NCBI RefSeq assembly: GCF_009707365.1
Contig: NZ_CP046122.1
Location: 310,001 to 374,000, forward strand
Direction: 5' to 3'
Source of the DNA: Microlunatus sp. Gsoil 973
GTDB taxonomy: Bacteria > Actinomycetota > Actinomycetes > Propionibacteriales > Propionibacteriaceae
Length of the DNA: 64,000 bases
Part shown: positions 27,195 through 37,098 of the stretch, one piece after another
Layout: each line of letters begins with the position of its first letter
How positions within the stretch are numbered: the first letter of the stretch is position 1
Notes under the pieces: model-generated
Databases searched by the model: none
What the model was told of the DNA's origin: nothing
Seen by the model: only the letters and a program-made list of their open reading frames with translations
Translations under genes and position numbers: made by a program

Positions 27195-28526
27195 ATGCCG
27201 TTGACCTGGACCGTGAAGGGAGACGGTCGCAGCGTCGCCGCCGACCAGATCGTCGCTCCGTACGAAAGGCTCAGCTGGCCGCGTACCGTCGGCATCGGTG
27301 CCCAGCACGTGGTGGCGATGTTCGGTGCCACGTTCCTGGTACCGGTACTGACCGGTTTTCCGCCGAGCACCACGCTCTTCTTCTCCGGCATCGGCACTCT
27401 GCTGTTCTTGATCATCACCGGCAACCGGTTGCCGAGCTATCTGGGCTCCTCGTTCGCGTTCATCGCTCCGATCACCGCGCTGACCGCTGCCCACGGCCGT
27501 GCCGGAGTGCTGGTCGGCATCATCGCCGTCGGACTGTTGCTGCTGATCATCGGCCTGATCGTCCAGTTGACCGGTACGGGCTGGCTCGAGGTGTTGATGC
27601 CGCCGGTCGTCGCCGGCGCGATCGTCGCGTTGATCGGCCTGAACCTGGCCGGTGCGGCGAAGAGCAACTTCGTCAAACAGCCGGTGATCGCCGTGATCAC
27701 CTTGTTGGCAGTCATCTTGTGCGCCGTGGTGTTCCGCGGGCTGCTCGGTCGGCTGTCCATCTTCGTCGGCGTGGTGATCGGGTACGTTGCCGCAGTGATC
27801 GCCGGCGACGTCGATTTCCGCACCGTCGCCGACGCTGCCTGGATCGGGCTGCCGAACTTCACAGCACCGACCAACCCGTTCACCCACCCACAACTGTTCG
27901 GCATCCTCCCGGCGTTCCTGCCGATCGTGCTGGCGCTCGTCGCCGAGAACGTCGGCCACGTCCGTGGTGTTGCGCAGATGACCGACCCGAGCGTCAATCG
28001 GCTGACCGGGCGCGCGCTGATCGCCGACGGGCTGTCCACCATGATCGCCGGTGCCGGTGGCGGTTCGGGCACCACCACCTACGGCGAGAACATCGGCGTG
28101 ATGGCCGCCACCCGGGTGTATTCCACCGCGGCCTACTGGGTCGCCGCGATCGTCGCGATCCTGCTCGGCCTGTCGCCCAAGATCGGCGCGGCGATCAACA
28201 CCATCCCGGCCGGAGTGCTCGGCGGCGTGACGACCGCCCTGTACGGGCTGATCGGCATCATCGGGGTGAAGATCTGGATCGACAACAAGGTGGACTTCGC
28301 CCGCCCCGCCAACCAACTCACCGCTGCGGTGGCGCTGATCATCGGCATCACCGACCTGACGTTCCACCAGGGCCAGGTGACGATCGGCGGCATCGCGCTG
28401 GGCAGCATCGCCGCAGTGGTGATCTACCACCTGATGAAGATCGTCGCCCGTTGGCGCGGCACCGATCCTGGCGCGATCGAGCACACCGACTTCCGGGCAG
28501 ACCTGGAGCCCGCCGACGAACCCTGA
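27195..28526 (+). CDS. Uracil-xanthine permease (NCS2 family)
   Basis: A 443-residue inner-membrane transporter with about 14 helices. GIGAQHVVAMFGATFLVPVLTGFPPSTTLFFSGIGTL at the N terminus is the NCS2 signature (QHVxAMFGAT), LPIVLALVAENVGHVR carries the substrate-binding glutamate, and GGSGTTTYGENIGVMAAT is the second substrate loop, as in UraA. It imports uracil, possibly also xanthine, with protons. GGGAGGGACC precedes the ATG. It converges on the rhomboid gene with a 13-base gap. Confidence 0.9.
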   Translation: MPLTWTVKGDGRSVAADQIVAPYERLSWPRTVGIGAQHVVAMFGATFLVPVLTGFPPSTTLFFSGIGTLLFLIITGNRLPSYLGSSFAFIAPITALTAAHGRAGVLVGIIAVGLLLLIIGLIVQLTGTGWLEVLMPPVVAGAIVALIGLNLAGAAKSNFVKQPVIAVITLLAVILCAVVFRGLLGRLSIFVGVVIGYVAAVIAGDVDFRTVADAAWIGLPNFTAPTNPFTHPQLFGILPAFLPIVLALVAENVGHVRGVAQMTDPSVNRLTGRALIADGLSTMIAGAGGGSGTTTYGENIGVMAATRVYSTAAYWVAAIVAILLGLSPKIGAAINTIPAGVLGGVTTALYGLIGIIGVKIWIDNKVDFARPANQLTAAVALIIGITDLTFHQGQVTIGGIALGSIAAVVIYHLMKIVARWRGTDPGAIEHTDFRADLEPADEP

Positions 28527-28539
28527 CCGACCGAGCGGA

Positions 28540-29181
28540 TCAGCCGACGGCACGTCCCCCGTGCAACGCCCGGGCGGCGACCACACCGCCGATCGCACCA
28601 CCCAGATGGGCCTGCCAGGAGATGCCCTGCTGGCTGGGCAGGACGCCCCAGATCAGCCCGCCGTAGAAGAACAGCACCACCAGCCCGAGAGCGATCCGTC
28701 CCGGCTTGCGATCGAAGAACCCGCGGGTGATCACATAGGTCAGCCAGCCCATGATCAACCCACTGGCCCCGAGCACGATCGTGTTCGGCGGGGTCAGGAA
28801 CCAGGCGACCAGCCCGGAACTGATCACACAGATCAACGACACCTTCAGCCAGCGGGCGAAACCGCCCAGGGCGGTGAGGAAACCGAGTACGAGGAACGGC
28901 ACCGAGTTGCCCTGCAGGTGGGCGAATCCGCCGTGCAGGAAGGGTGCGCTGAAGATCTCCGGCAGCCCGTCCAACTCCCGGGCGTGGATGCCGTACCGGT
29001 CGAGGGAGTTGCTGGTGGCCTGGTCGTAGAACTCCAGCAGCCACATGAGGGCGAGCAGCCCGACGATCAGCAGTCCCGCCGCGAACGGATTCATCCGCGA
29101 CGCGTCACCGCGGCGCATCGGTGACCGACCGTAGGAGGGATTGCCGTACGGTTGCGGTCGGTTCGGTCCTGCCCAGCTCAT
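28540..29181 (-). CDS. Rhomboid family intramembrane serine protease
   Basis: A 213-residue protein with six hydrophobic helices after a proline-rich cytoplasmic N terminus of about 30 residues. The catalytic serine lies in VLGASGLIMGWL (GxSG) and the histidine in SWQAHLGGAIGGVVAA, giving the Ser-His dyad; FLHGGFAHLQGNSVPFLVLG is the conserved loop-1/helix-2 HxxxN region. It would cleave membrane proteins within the bilayer. It is divergent from the alpha/beta hydrolase gene 50 bases away. Confidence 0.9.
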   Translation of the reverse strand: MSWAGPNRPQPYGNPSYGRSPMRRGDASRMNPFAAGLLIVGLLALMWLLEFYDQATSNSLDRYGIHARELDGLPEIFSAPFLHGGFAHLQGNSVPFLVLGFLTALGGFARWLKVSLICVISSGLVAWFLTPPNTIVLGASGLIMGWLTYVITRGFFDRKPGRIALGLVVLFFYGGLIWGVLPSQQGISWQAHLGGAIGGVVAARALHGGRAVG

Positions 29182-29231
29182 CGTTCTTCGAGAGTAGCCG
29201 GGCCGGTCAACCGCCCGGCTATCGTCAACGT

Positions 29232-30197
29232 ATGACCTTCAAGGGCCGTCGTGATCCGGCAACGTTCCGACCCAGCAGCCCCGATCCGATTCCGGCCACC
29301 GGACGGGCCGCTGTCTCGCCGATCGGGCCCGCTGAGCGAACCGTCGACGACGTGGGCACCCGCTACTGGGTGTGGGGTGACGCCGATGCGCGCACCACGG
29401 TCGTTGCCGTGCACGGCTTCCGCGGAGACCATCACGGTCTGTTGCCGATCACCAGCCGCCTGGACGGTTGTCGGGTGGTCACTCCGGATCTGCCCGGGTT
29501 CGGCAGTTCGCCGCCGTTCGAGGACCGCGCACACGATGTGGCTTCCTATGCCGCCTGGCTGCACGACTTCTGCCGGCAGGTGGCCGGCGACGCCGACCGG
29601 CTGGTGATCATCGGTCACTCGTTCGGCTCGGTGATCAGCGCCGCCGCGGTGGCCGAAGGACTGTCACCCGACGAGTTGGTGCTGATCAACCCGATCGCGG
29701 CACCCGCTCTGCAGGGTCCGCGGGCCGTCCTGTCCAAGATCGCGGTCGGCTATTACCGGGCGGGTGCGCTGTTGCCGGAGCGGATCGGCGGGCCGCTACT
29801 CACCAGCAGGGCGATCGTCCGCGCCCTCAGCGAGGTGATGGCCACCACCGACGACCCGGCATTGCGTATCTGGATCCATGATCAACATCGTCGGTACTTC
29901 TCGTCGTTCGCCGACCGCCGGGTCGTCCTGGAAGCCTTCCGGGCGTCGGTGTCCCATCACATCGGTGAGTACGCCGACCGGATCGGGGTTCCCACGCTCC
30001 TGATCGCCGGCGACCATGACGACATCGTCCCGTTGCCGGCTGCCCAGCGGCTCGCCGAACGGATCGGTGACAGTCGGCTGCTGGTGCTGGCCGATGTCGG
30101 GCATCTCATCCACTACGAACGGCCGGAGCCGGCGGCGGCCGCGATCACCGAGTTCCTGTTCCGCCGGCGTGGGCCGTCGCCCGGCGGTAGTGCTTGA
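29232..30197 (+). CDS. Alpha/beta hydrolase
   Basis: A 321-residue alpha/beta hydrolase. The nucleophile elbow is VIIGHSFGSVIS, the oxyanion region VVAVHGFRGDHHGL, the acid IAGDHDDIVP and the final histidine LADVGHLIHYERP. An unstructured proline-rich N terminus of about 40 residues precedes the core. The lid (about 185-250) resembles haloperoxidase and meta-cleavage hydrolase relatives but gives no substrate. TATCGT ends 6 bases before the ATG, suggesting leaderless expression. Its 3' end overlaps the convergent glycosyltransferase gene by about 53 bases. Confidence 0.85.
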   Translation: MTFKGRRDPATFRPSSPDPIPATGRAAVSPIGPAERTVDDVGTRYWVWGDADARTTVVAVHGFRGDHHGLLPITSRLDGCRVVTPDLPGFGSSPPFEDRAHDVASYAAWLHDFCRQVAGDADRLVIIGHSFGSVISAAAVAEGLSPDELVLINPIAAPALQGPRAVLSKIAVGYYRAGALLPERIGGPLLTSRAIVRALSEVMATTDDPALRIWIHDQHRRYFSSFADRRVVLEAFRASVSHHIGEYADRIGVPTLLIAGDHDDIVPLPAAQRLAERIGDSRLLVLADVGHLIHYERPEPAAAAITEFLFRRRGPSPGGSA

Positions 30198-31382
30198 TCA
30201 ACTCCGCGGCATGATGCTGCGGACCGAACACGGCGCGGGCGGTGACCGCGGCCCGCGATGCGGTGATCACCGGCTGTGGATCGGTGGCGAGTTCGATCAA
30301 GGCGTCGGCCAGGGCGGACTCCTCAGCAGGGACCTGAATGCCCGGTCCGTCGAGGCCCTCGCGGAGGGCCGGGTCGCAATAGATCACTCCGCGCAGCGCC
30401 ATCACCGCCTCGACGACGGTCATCGGCTGGTTGTCGAAGCCGTAGGAGGTCAGCGCGGCACAGTGTGAGTCGGCCAACAACTCGCTGACGTGATCATGGT
30501 CCTGCCTGCCGAGGAACGAGATTCCGCTTCGGGAGCCGGCGATCGAGCGGGCCTCGGCCAACTGGTGGCCGTCGCCGATCACCGTGAAGTCGATCAGTTC
30601 CGGTCCGGTCCGGTCCAGTGCACCGACAGCAGCCCGGACGAAGGGCAGGATCCGCTTCTCCGGCACGCATCGGCCGACCCAGATGATCTTCAGCGGTGGC
30701 GTGATCGTCGTCAGTGCCGCGACCCCCGGGATTCGGTGACGGTGTTCGGTAGCACCGCGACCCGACCGACCCCTGCCTCACGCAACCGACGGGCCTGATG
30801 CGCCGACGGTGACAACACCAGGTCAGCCCGCCGAGCCAGGGTGAGCGTCATGTTGCGCAACGCACTGTCCGCCGGTCGATCCGAAAGCCGCGCGGTGGTC
30901 GCCGGCAGGCGGGTGAGCAGGCTGTGGAAGCGACGCACGCCGGCGGCGATCACCACCTGGCCGACCGCGGGAGCCTGCCAGAAGAAGGTGTGCACGGTGT
31001 GCACGACGGGCAGTCCCAACTCCTTCGCCGCAGCGGCCGCCGCAGCGGCCAGACCGAATTCCGATTGCAGGTGGACCACCTCGATGCGCCGCACCCGGAG
31101 CAGGTCGGCGATCCGGCGGCGCAGTCGCCGGGTGTTGGGGACCACCGGCAGGTCGAGGCCGGGGAGGGTGAACCGAGCGGGGACGCGCACGTGCTCGATG
31201 TCACCGGGCGGCCGCACCTGCTGCCAGACCCGGTCGGGTGACGGGGAGAGCAGCAGGACCCCGGCCCCCGCCGCGGCCAGGGCGGACGCCTCCTGCAGCA
31301 TCGCGGTCTGGGCACCGCCGAGATAGCTGAGGCTGTAGTCGCAGATCACGGCGACGCGCGGTCCGTCGGCTGACGCGTTCAT
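30145..31382 (-). CDS. Glycosyltransferase family 4 (frameshifted)
   Basis: Reconstructed length is about 412 residues. The N-terminal half begins VAVICDYSLSYLGGAQTAML, the GT4 acceptor-domain loop, and runs through EVVHLQSEFGLAAAAAAAAKELGLPVVHTVHTF; the C-terminal half contains KIIWVGRCVPEKRILPFVRA, VIGDGHQLAEA, FLGRQDHDHV and SYGFDNQPMTVVEAV, the donor-binding GPGTF motif with the catalytic glutamate region. The two halves are separated by one missing base in the C run at 30723-30727. It probably adds a sugar to a lipid or polysaccharide, facing the cytoplasm. The start ATG precedes NASADGP. Confidence 0.8.
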
Positions 31383-31661
31383 GGTGGCTCGACATCCGAT
31401 CTGTGGCATCCGGTCCGCGGGCTCGTACGGCCCGAACGGCCAGCATGGCAGACCTGAGCAAGCGTTCAGGCGGCAACTGCCGATAGCGCTGCGCAACCTG
31501 TCCAATGAGGTGTCAATCGGACCGCAGGCGGATCTTGTCCCTCCAGACCTCCACCCAGGGTCTGCTCCGGATAACCCGACAGGACAGAAGGTGGTTCACC
31601 TGATCGCCGTGGCACGTCGGAACTGTCAGGGTTTGTACATGACCAGCTACCCGGGTGCCCG

Positions 31662-32612
31662 ATGATCGGACATGGCATGGGAACCGCTCTTGCGATCACG
31701 CTCGCCGTGATCGATTCGACCTGCTTCGCGGCCGCCGCGGTCTACCAGCAGCGAGCCGTACGCCGGACGGCCGGACACCGGCTCACCCTGCGCGGACTGA
31801 TCGCGCTGCCGGCCCAACCCGGTTGGGTCGGCGGAGTCGGCCTCGCCGCGATCGGCGTCACCCTGCACGTCGTTGCCCTGATCCTGGCACCGGTGACCGT
31901 GGTCCAACCGATCGGCGTCCTCGGGGTGCCGATCGCGGTGCTGCTGGCCGCCCGGCTGGCCGGGAAACGCCCGTCCGCGACGACGGCGGTGCCGATCCTG
32001 CTCTGCGTGGCCGGGATCGGCGGCTTCATCCTGCTGACCGCGACCCACGTCGGCGCCGAACAAGCCGCGCCGCTCAGCCTGTTGCTGGTCGCGGAGGCGA
32101 TTGTGATCGGCGTGATGGTGCTGGCCCTGCGCGCCGCCCGCCGCCTGCAGGGCTGGTCGCGATGCCTGGTGAACGCCGTCGCGGGGGCGTTCGGGGTCGG
32201 GATGGTCGCGGCACTGATGCGGGCCCTGGTCCAGCACATCGGGACCGACGCCGGCCGGCTCTTGGACCTGACGTCGCTGGCGCTGCTGGGCCTGATGGCG
32301 ATCAGCGGAGCGCTGGGTGGCTGGCTGGTGCAGCAGGCGTACTCCAGTGGGCCGGCGGAGGTGGTGTTGGCCAGCCTGACGGTCGTGGACCCGATGATCG
32401 CCGTGATCGTCGGTCTCGTGGTGCTCGGTGAAGGCGCCCGGCTGTCGCCGACGATGTTGATGGTCATGATCACTTTCGGTCTGCTGGCTGCCGTCGGTGT
32501 CGTGGCGCTGGCCAAGACCCATCCGGAGGTGGCGCTGCGCAATCGCGCCGATCCGGAGGCCGTCGCGGAGGGCCGCGGTCGGTCGGAGCGAATCGTCGAA
32601 CGAGTGTGGTGA
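31662..32612 (+). CDS. DMT-superfamily (EamA-like) membrane protein
   Basis: A 316-residue protein with nine to ten hydrophobic helices in two similar halves, typical of drug/metabolite-type or NIPA-like transporters (AAVYQQRAVRRTAG at the first loop, ALILAPVTVVQPIGVLGVPIAVLL, then the mirrored SSGPAEVVLASLTVVDPMIAVIVGLVVLGE). The last 45 residues are a charged cytoplasmic tail. The substrate is unknown. The 280 bases upstream hold no gene that I can support. It is followed after 28 bases by a glycosyltransferase gene on the same strand. Confidence 0.8.
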   Translation: MIGHGMGTALAITLAVIDSTCFAAAAVYQQRAVRRTAGHRLTLRGLIALPAQPGWVGGVGLAAIGVTLHVVALILAPVTVVQPIGVLGVPIAVLLAARLAGKRPSATTAVPILLCVAGIGGFILLTATHVGAEQAAPLSLLLVAEAIVIGVMVLALRAARRLQGWSRCLVNAVAGAFGVGMVAALMRALVQHIGTDAGRLLDLTSLALLGLMAISGALGGWLVQQAYSSGPAEVVLASLTVVDPMIAVIVGLVVLGEGARLSPTMLMVMITFGLLAAVGVVALAKTHPEVALRNRADPEAVAEGRGRSERIVERVW

Positions 32613-32640
32613 AGGGAAGATCGACAGTGAGGTTCATGCG

Positions 32641-33816
32641 ATGAAGGTCCTGATCGGCGCAGATACCTATCCGCCCGACATCAACGGTCTGGCCACCTTC
32701 TCCCGGCGGCTCGCCCGCGGGTTGGCAGCCCGCGGCCATCAAGTGCACGTCCTCTCCGCTTCGACGACCGGTCCGCAGGTCACCGAGTACGACGGATCGG
32801 TTGTCGTGCATCGGATCAAGTCCCTGCGCTACCCGTTCCACCGGAGCCTCCGATTCGCCGCACCGTGGCTGGCGACGCCCGAATCGGAGCGGCTGATCGC
32901 CCGGCTGCATCCCGACGTTGTGCACATCCAGTCGCACCTGGTGATCGGCCGGGGAATGGCCCGGGCCGCGCGGCGAGCGGACACTCCCTACGTGGCGACC
33001 AATCACTTCATGCCCGAGAACGTGCTGGGTTACACGCCGTTCCCGAACTGGATCAAGCCGTACGTCGGCCGCTTCGCCTGGCGCGATCTGGCATCGGTCT
33101 TCGGACAGGCGGAGCTGATCACCGCCCCAACCCAACGGGCCGTCCAGCTGTTGCAGGACGCGACCGGGCTACGGGCCGAGCCGGTGTCCAACGGGATCGA
33201 CTCCGATCGGTACTGGCAGGCCGCTGAGCAGGTTGCCGCATCACCAGCTGGCCGGCCGACGATCTTGTTCGTCGGCCGACTGGATCCGGAGAAGCGGGTC
33301 GACGAATTGATCAGAGCGTACGCGAGGCTGCCGCGGACCGTCGGTGCTCAGCTGGAGATCGTCGGCGACGGTGACCAACGGCCGATGCTGGAGCGGGTTG
33401 CTGTTGACCTTGGCGTCGACGACCGGGTGGTCTTCCGCGGCAGGGTCAGCGATGCCGATCTGTTGGCGGCCTACGGACGGGCGTCGGTGTTCTGCATGCC
33501 GGGCATCGCGGAACTGCAGAGCATCGTGACGCTGGAAGCGATGTCTGCGGGAAAGCCGGTCGTAGCCGCCGACGCGATGGCGCTGCCGCACCTGGTGCAC
33601 TCCGGCCACAACGGCTGGCTGTACTCCCCGGGTGACGTCGGCGAGCTGGCGATGCGGCTGTCGGCGTTGATCACCGATCCGGAGCTCTGCCGCCGGATGG
33701 GCCGGCACAGCAGAGAGATCGTGGCCCATCACAGTCTCGCGGCGACGATCGACCGCTACGAGGAGATCTATCAGCAGGCGTGCATCCGAGTGCCGGCACT
33801 GCTGCGGGCGGCGTGA
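32641..33816 (+). CDS. Glycosyltransferase family 4, mannosyltransferase-like
   Basis: A 391-residue GT-B enzyme. MKVLIGADTYPPDINGLATFSRRLARGL is the GT4 N-terminal loop, DVVHIQSHLVIGRGMARAARR follows, ILFVGRLDPEKRVDELI opens the donor domain, and GIAELQSIVTLEAMSAGKPVVAADAMALPHLV holds the ExxxxxxxE motif. It resembles actinobacterial alpha-mannosyltransferases of glycolipid assembly (MgtA/PimB type), but the acceptor is not shown. The ATG was chosen because homology starts there, although the frame is open further upstream. It converges on folP with a 6-base gap. Confidence 0.85.
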   Translation: MKVLIGADTYPPDINGLATFSRRLARGLAARGHQVHVLSASTTGPQVTEYDGSVVVHRIKSLRYPFHRSLRFAAPWLATPESERLIARLHPDVVHIQSHLVIGRGMARAARRADTPYVATNHFMPENVLGYTPFPNWIKPYVGRFAWRDLASVFGQAELITAPTQRAVQLLQDATGLRAEPVSNGIDSDRYWQAAEQVAASPAGRPTILFVGRLDPEKRVDELIRAYARLPRTVGAQLEIVGDGDQRPMLERVAVDLGVDDRVVFRGRVSDADLLAAYGRASVFCMPGIAELQSIVTLEAMSAGKPVVAADAMALPHLVHSGHNGWLYSPGDVGELAMRLSALITDPELCRRMGRHSREIVAHHSLAATIDRYEEIYQQACIRVPALLRAA

Positions 33817-33822
33817 GGAGCC

Positions 33823-34697
33823 TCAGCCGAGACCGCGGATGATCGTCGACGGCTCGCGCTCACCGCGCACGCTGGCCACGAAGTCGACCACCTGCCGGAC
33901 CTCGGCGACCTGGTGCACCCGATGGATCTGGGCACCCTGGAACGCGCAGATCGCCGTCGCCGCCAGGGTGGCCGGGATACGCCGGTCGGTTGGCAGGTCG
34001 AGGGTCTCGCCGAGAAAGTCCTTGTTGGACACCGAGACAAGGACCGGCCACCCGGTGGCCACCAGTTCGTCCAGCCGCCGGGTGATCTCCAAGGAGTGCA
34101 GCGTGGTCTTGCCGAAGTCGTGGGCGGGGTCGATGATGATCGACTCTGCAGCGACACCGGCCGCCAGCGCCCGATCGGCCAATCGGGTCGTTGCGGCGAT
34201 GGCGTCGGCCACCACGTCGTCGTAGGACGCGGTGAACCGGTCGGTCCGCGGTTCCAGACCACCGGTGTGCGTGCACACGACGGCGGCGTCGAACTCGGCA
34301 GCGACGTTGATCATCTCCGGGTCGTAACCACCCCAGGCGTCATTGATCAGGTCCGCTCCGGCCGCACAGGCCTCCCGGGCAACGGAGGACCGCCAGGTGT
34401 CGATGCTGATCACCGTCGACGGATGCCGCTCCCGGACCGCGGCGATGAACCCGACCGTCCGGCGCGCCTCCTCGGCAGCGTCGACCGGGTCGCCGGCACC
34501 CGCCTTGACCCCGCCGATGTCGATGATGTCGGCACCATCGTGGATCGCCTGCTCCACCCGGGCCAGCGCGTGCTGCTGGTCCCAGGTTGCACCGTTGTCG
34601 TAGAAGGAGTCCGGGGTCCGGTTGACGATGCCCATCACCAGGGGGTTGTCCGGTCATAGGTCTTGTCCCGGAACCGGAGCAGTGCCCCTGCACCCAT
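33823..34697 (-). CDS. folP: Dihydropteroate synthase (frameshifted near the N terminus)
   Basis: Reconstructed length is about 291 residues. It joins 6-hydroxymethyl-dihydropterin pyrophosphate and p-aminobenzoate in folate synthesis. VMGIVNRTPDSFYDNG is the family signature, DIIDIGGVKAGAG the second conserved loop, VISIDTWRSSVA and LINDAWGG the pterin site, and DFGKTTLHSLEI the later strand. The first 20 residues (MGAGALLRFRDKTYDRTTP) are cut off by one missing base in the G run at 34641-34645. Loss of the canonical GGEST (here GGVKAG) suggests the FolP2-like paralogue of actinobacteria. The ATG follows AGGAG. Confidence 0.8.
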
Positions 34698-34886
34698 CGT
34701 CACTCTCCTGTGGTTGGTTCGGACCGACGTCCGGCCGGCCAGCCCGAGTCTGGCAGGTGCCGGATGCCTTCCCATGATGCCCCGGCTCCGGGACCAGACA
34801 GAAATATGCGATCCACCTTGGTGTAATTCAGCCCGTCTCGGTGAGATTGTGCCGGACCGGCCTTGCGCAGATTCTGTAAAGAGGCT

Positions 34887-34892
34887 TAGCGT
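34887..34892 (+). promoter_or_regulatory. -10 hexamer TAGCGT, leaderless start
   Basis: TAGCGT ends 7 bases before the ATG of the ROK regulator gene, with no Shine-Dalgarno between them. The spacing fits leaderless transcription. No convincing -35 element is seen. Confidence 0.35.
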
Positions 34893-34899
34893 ATTGGCG

Positions 34900-36019
34900 A
34901 TGTCTCCGGATCTGCACCGGCAGGCGAACACCGCCACCGTGCTTCGTACGCTGGCCGAACACGGCCCGGCGAGCCTGGCCAACCTCCGGCAGCTGACCCG
35001 CTTGTCCCGTCCGACGCTCGAGGCGATCCTGGCCGATCTGGCGACGGCGGAACTGGTCGCCCAGGCCGAGCCCGGCCAGCCGCAGGGAGATGTCAGGGCC
35101 GGGCGGCCGGCCAGGAACTATCTGATCAATCCCGATGCCGGGTTCGTCGCCGGTGTCGACGTCGGCCGGCACAAGGTTCTGGTGACCATCGCGGAGCTGA
35201 CCGGGGCCGTCCGGACCAAGGAGCGGACCGAGGTCCCGCCCCGGATCAGCGGCCCGGAGCTGCTCGAGCAGGTGCAACAGACCATGATCACCGCTGCGGC
35301 CCGGATCCCGGTCAGGCTCGATCGGCTGCACGGTGTCACCGTAGGAGTGCCCGGAGCGGTGGACGGCAGCGGCCGGATCACCCGCTCGGTCGTTGTGCCG
35401 CAATGGGACGGTCACGACATCGGCCGGGTGCTCGGTGACTGGGCCGGCGTTCCGATCATGGTCGGCAATGACGCCAATCTGGCCGTGCTCGCCGAGCAGC
35501 GGCTGGGAGCCGCCCGTCTGTGTCGGGACGTCGTCTACATACTGGCCGGCCGACGGACCAGGGCAGCATTCATGATCAACGGCACAGTGCTCACCGGGCG
35601 ACACGGCGAGGCCGGTGAGATCGGATCGGTGCCGGAACTGTTCTTCGACACGCCGGAGATCCTCCTCGGCGATCAGCAGGCCGACAGTGAGCAGGTGACC
35701 GGCGTCTTCGCCGCGGCGCGCGCCGGCGATCCGGACAGCAGAGCCAGGGTGCGCCGCTTCAGTTGCGAACTGGCCCGCAGCATCCGATTCCTGATCACCG
35801 TCCTCGACCCGGAGATGGTGGTGATCGGCGGGGGGCCTGGCCGCGGCCGCCGACCAGTTCATCCCTGCCGTTGTCGATGATCTTGGCCCGTCGGCTCGCG
35901 GGACGCCAGTGGTCGGCTCGGAACTGGGTGACGCTGCTGTCGCTCTTGGCGCAGCCCACCACGCACTGCTGCAAGCGGCAGCCCGAGATCCGATGATCGC
36001 CGCGGTGGTCCCGCCCTGA
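34900..36019 (+). CDS. ROK family transcriptional regulator (frameshifted)
   Basis: Reconstructed length is about 372 residues. The N-terminal winged helix (HRQANTATVLRTLAEHGPASLANLRQLTRLSRPTLEAILADL) precedes a ROK domain with the ATP-type GVDVGRHKVLVTIAEL, VGVPGAVDGSGRI and VGNDANLAVLAEQRLG. The ROK zinc motif CxCGxxGCxE expected after HGEAGEIGSVP is absent. The last 65 residues are in another frame because of one extra G in the run at 35830-35835; correcting it gives VVIGGGLAAAADQF and ends at TGA 36017-36019. It likely senses a sugar and controls the dehydrogenase genes that follow. Confidence 0.8.
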
Positions 36020-36081
36020 GCCACGCCCGACGGCAATCTGATCAAGAACCCGAACAAGCAAACCGAACAGAGGAGATTTCC

Positions 36082-37098
36082 GTGTCGCAGTTGGTCCCAC
36101 CGGCTTCCGAGCCGTTGCGGGTCGGCATGGTCGGAGCCGGCGGAATCGCCGGAGCCCACCTGCCGGCCTGGCTCGGAACCGGCGCCCAGGTCAGTGTGTA
36201 CGCACACGACGGAGCCCATGCACTGGTCACCCGCTGCGGTGGCGGAACGGTCGTGGACTCCTTCGAGGAGTTGGCTTCCCAGGTCGACGTCATCGATGTG
36301 TGCACGCCGACGCCCTGCCACCGCCAGTACATCGAAGCAGCGGCGGCTGCCGGAAAGCACGTGCTGAGCGAGAAGCCGCTCGGCCGGACGGCCGCCGACG
36401 CCCGGGCGGCCATCGATGCCTGCTCCGCGGCCGGTGTCCAGCTCTACCCGGGCCACGTGGTCCGCTTCTTCAGCGAGTACGAGACGATGCACCGCGAGGT
36501 CGTCGCCGGGACGATCGGCGAGGTCGCCGTCCAGCGGTTCACCCGCGGCGGAACCCGTCCGGACAAGGCGTGGTACCACGACGATGAACAGTCCGGCGGC
36601 ATCATCCTGGACCAGATGATCCATGATCTGGACTTCGCCCGGTGGAACGCGGGTGAGGTGAGCACCGCCTTCGCCAGGCTCTCCAAGAACGGTGAGGGCC
36701 TGGACGCCGTGGTCAACGCCCAGGTCGTGCTCACCCACGTCGGCGGCGCGATCTCCTACGTCGGCGGCATCTGGGCACGACCCGGCACCACTTTCCGGAC
36801 CACTTTCGAGATCGTCGGTACGACCGGCTTCCTGCGGCACGACTCCACCCAGTACAAGCCGGTGGTGATCGACGGTGGGCTCGCCGATGATTCCGGCACC
36901 GGACTGCTGCCGGCCACGCACGGCGTCAGCCCGTTCGCCACCGAGATCGCCGAGTTCGCCCGTGCCTTCGCCGGCGGACCGCAACCCCGGGTGACCGCGG
37001 AGGACGGCTATGCCGCAACGGTGATCGCCGAAGCCGCGATCGAGTCCCTGGAAACCGGACGCCCCGTCCACCTCGAGCCGGCAGGAGTTTCAGCATGA
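36082..37098 (+). CDS. Gfo/Idh/MocA family oxidoreductase
   Basis: A 338-residue NAD(P)-dependent dehydrogenase. The Rossmann motif is VGMVGAGGIAGAHLPAW, followed by DVIDVCTPTPCHRQYIEAAAAAGKHVLSEKPLG, with the catalytic lysine in EKPL, and GGIILDQMIHDLDFARW, with the conserved H-D pair. Members oxidise inositols, sugars or their derivatives. The GTG start is preceded by AGAGGAG. The stop overlaps the next gene in ATGA, so this and the next dehydrogenase are one unit, probably under the upstream ROK regulator. Confidence 0.88.
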   Translation: MSQLVPPASEPLRVGMVGAGGIAGAHLPAWLGTGAQVSVYAHDGAHALVTRCGGGTVVDSFEELASQVDVIDVCTPTPCHRQYIEAAAAAGKHVLSEKPLGRTAADARAAIDACSAAGVQLYPGHVVRFFSEYETMHREVVAGTIGEVAVQRFTRGGTRPDKAWYHDDEQSGGIILDQMIHDLDFARWNAGEVSTAFARLSKNGEGLDAVVNAQVVLTHVGGAISYVGGIWARPGTTFRTTFEIVGTTGFLRHDSTQYKPVVIDGGLADDSGTGLLPATHGVSPFATEIAEFARAFAGGPQPRVTAEDGYAATVIAEAAIESLETGRPVHLEPAGVSA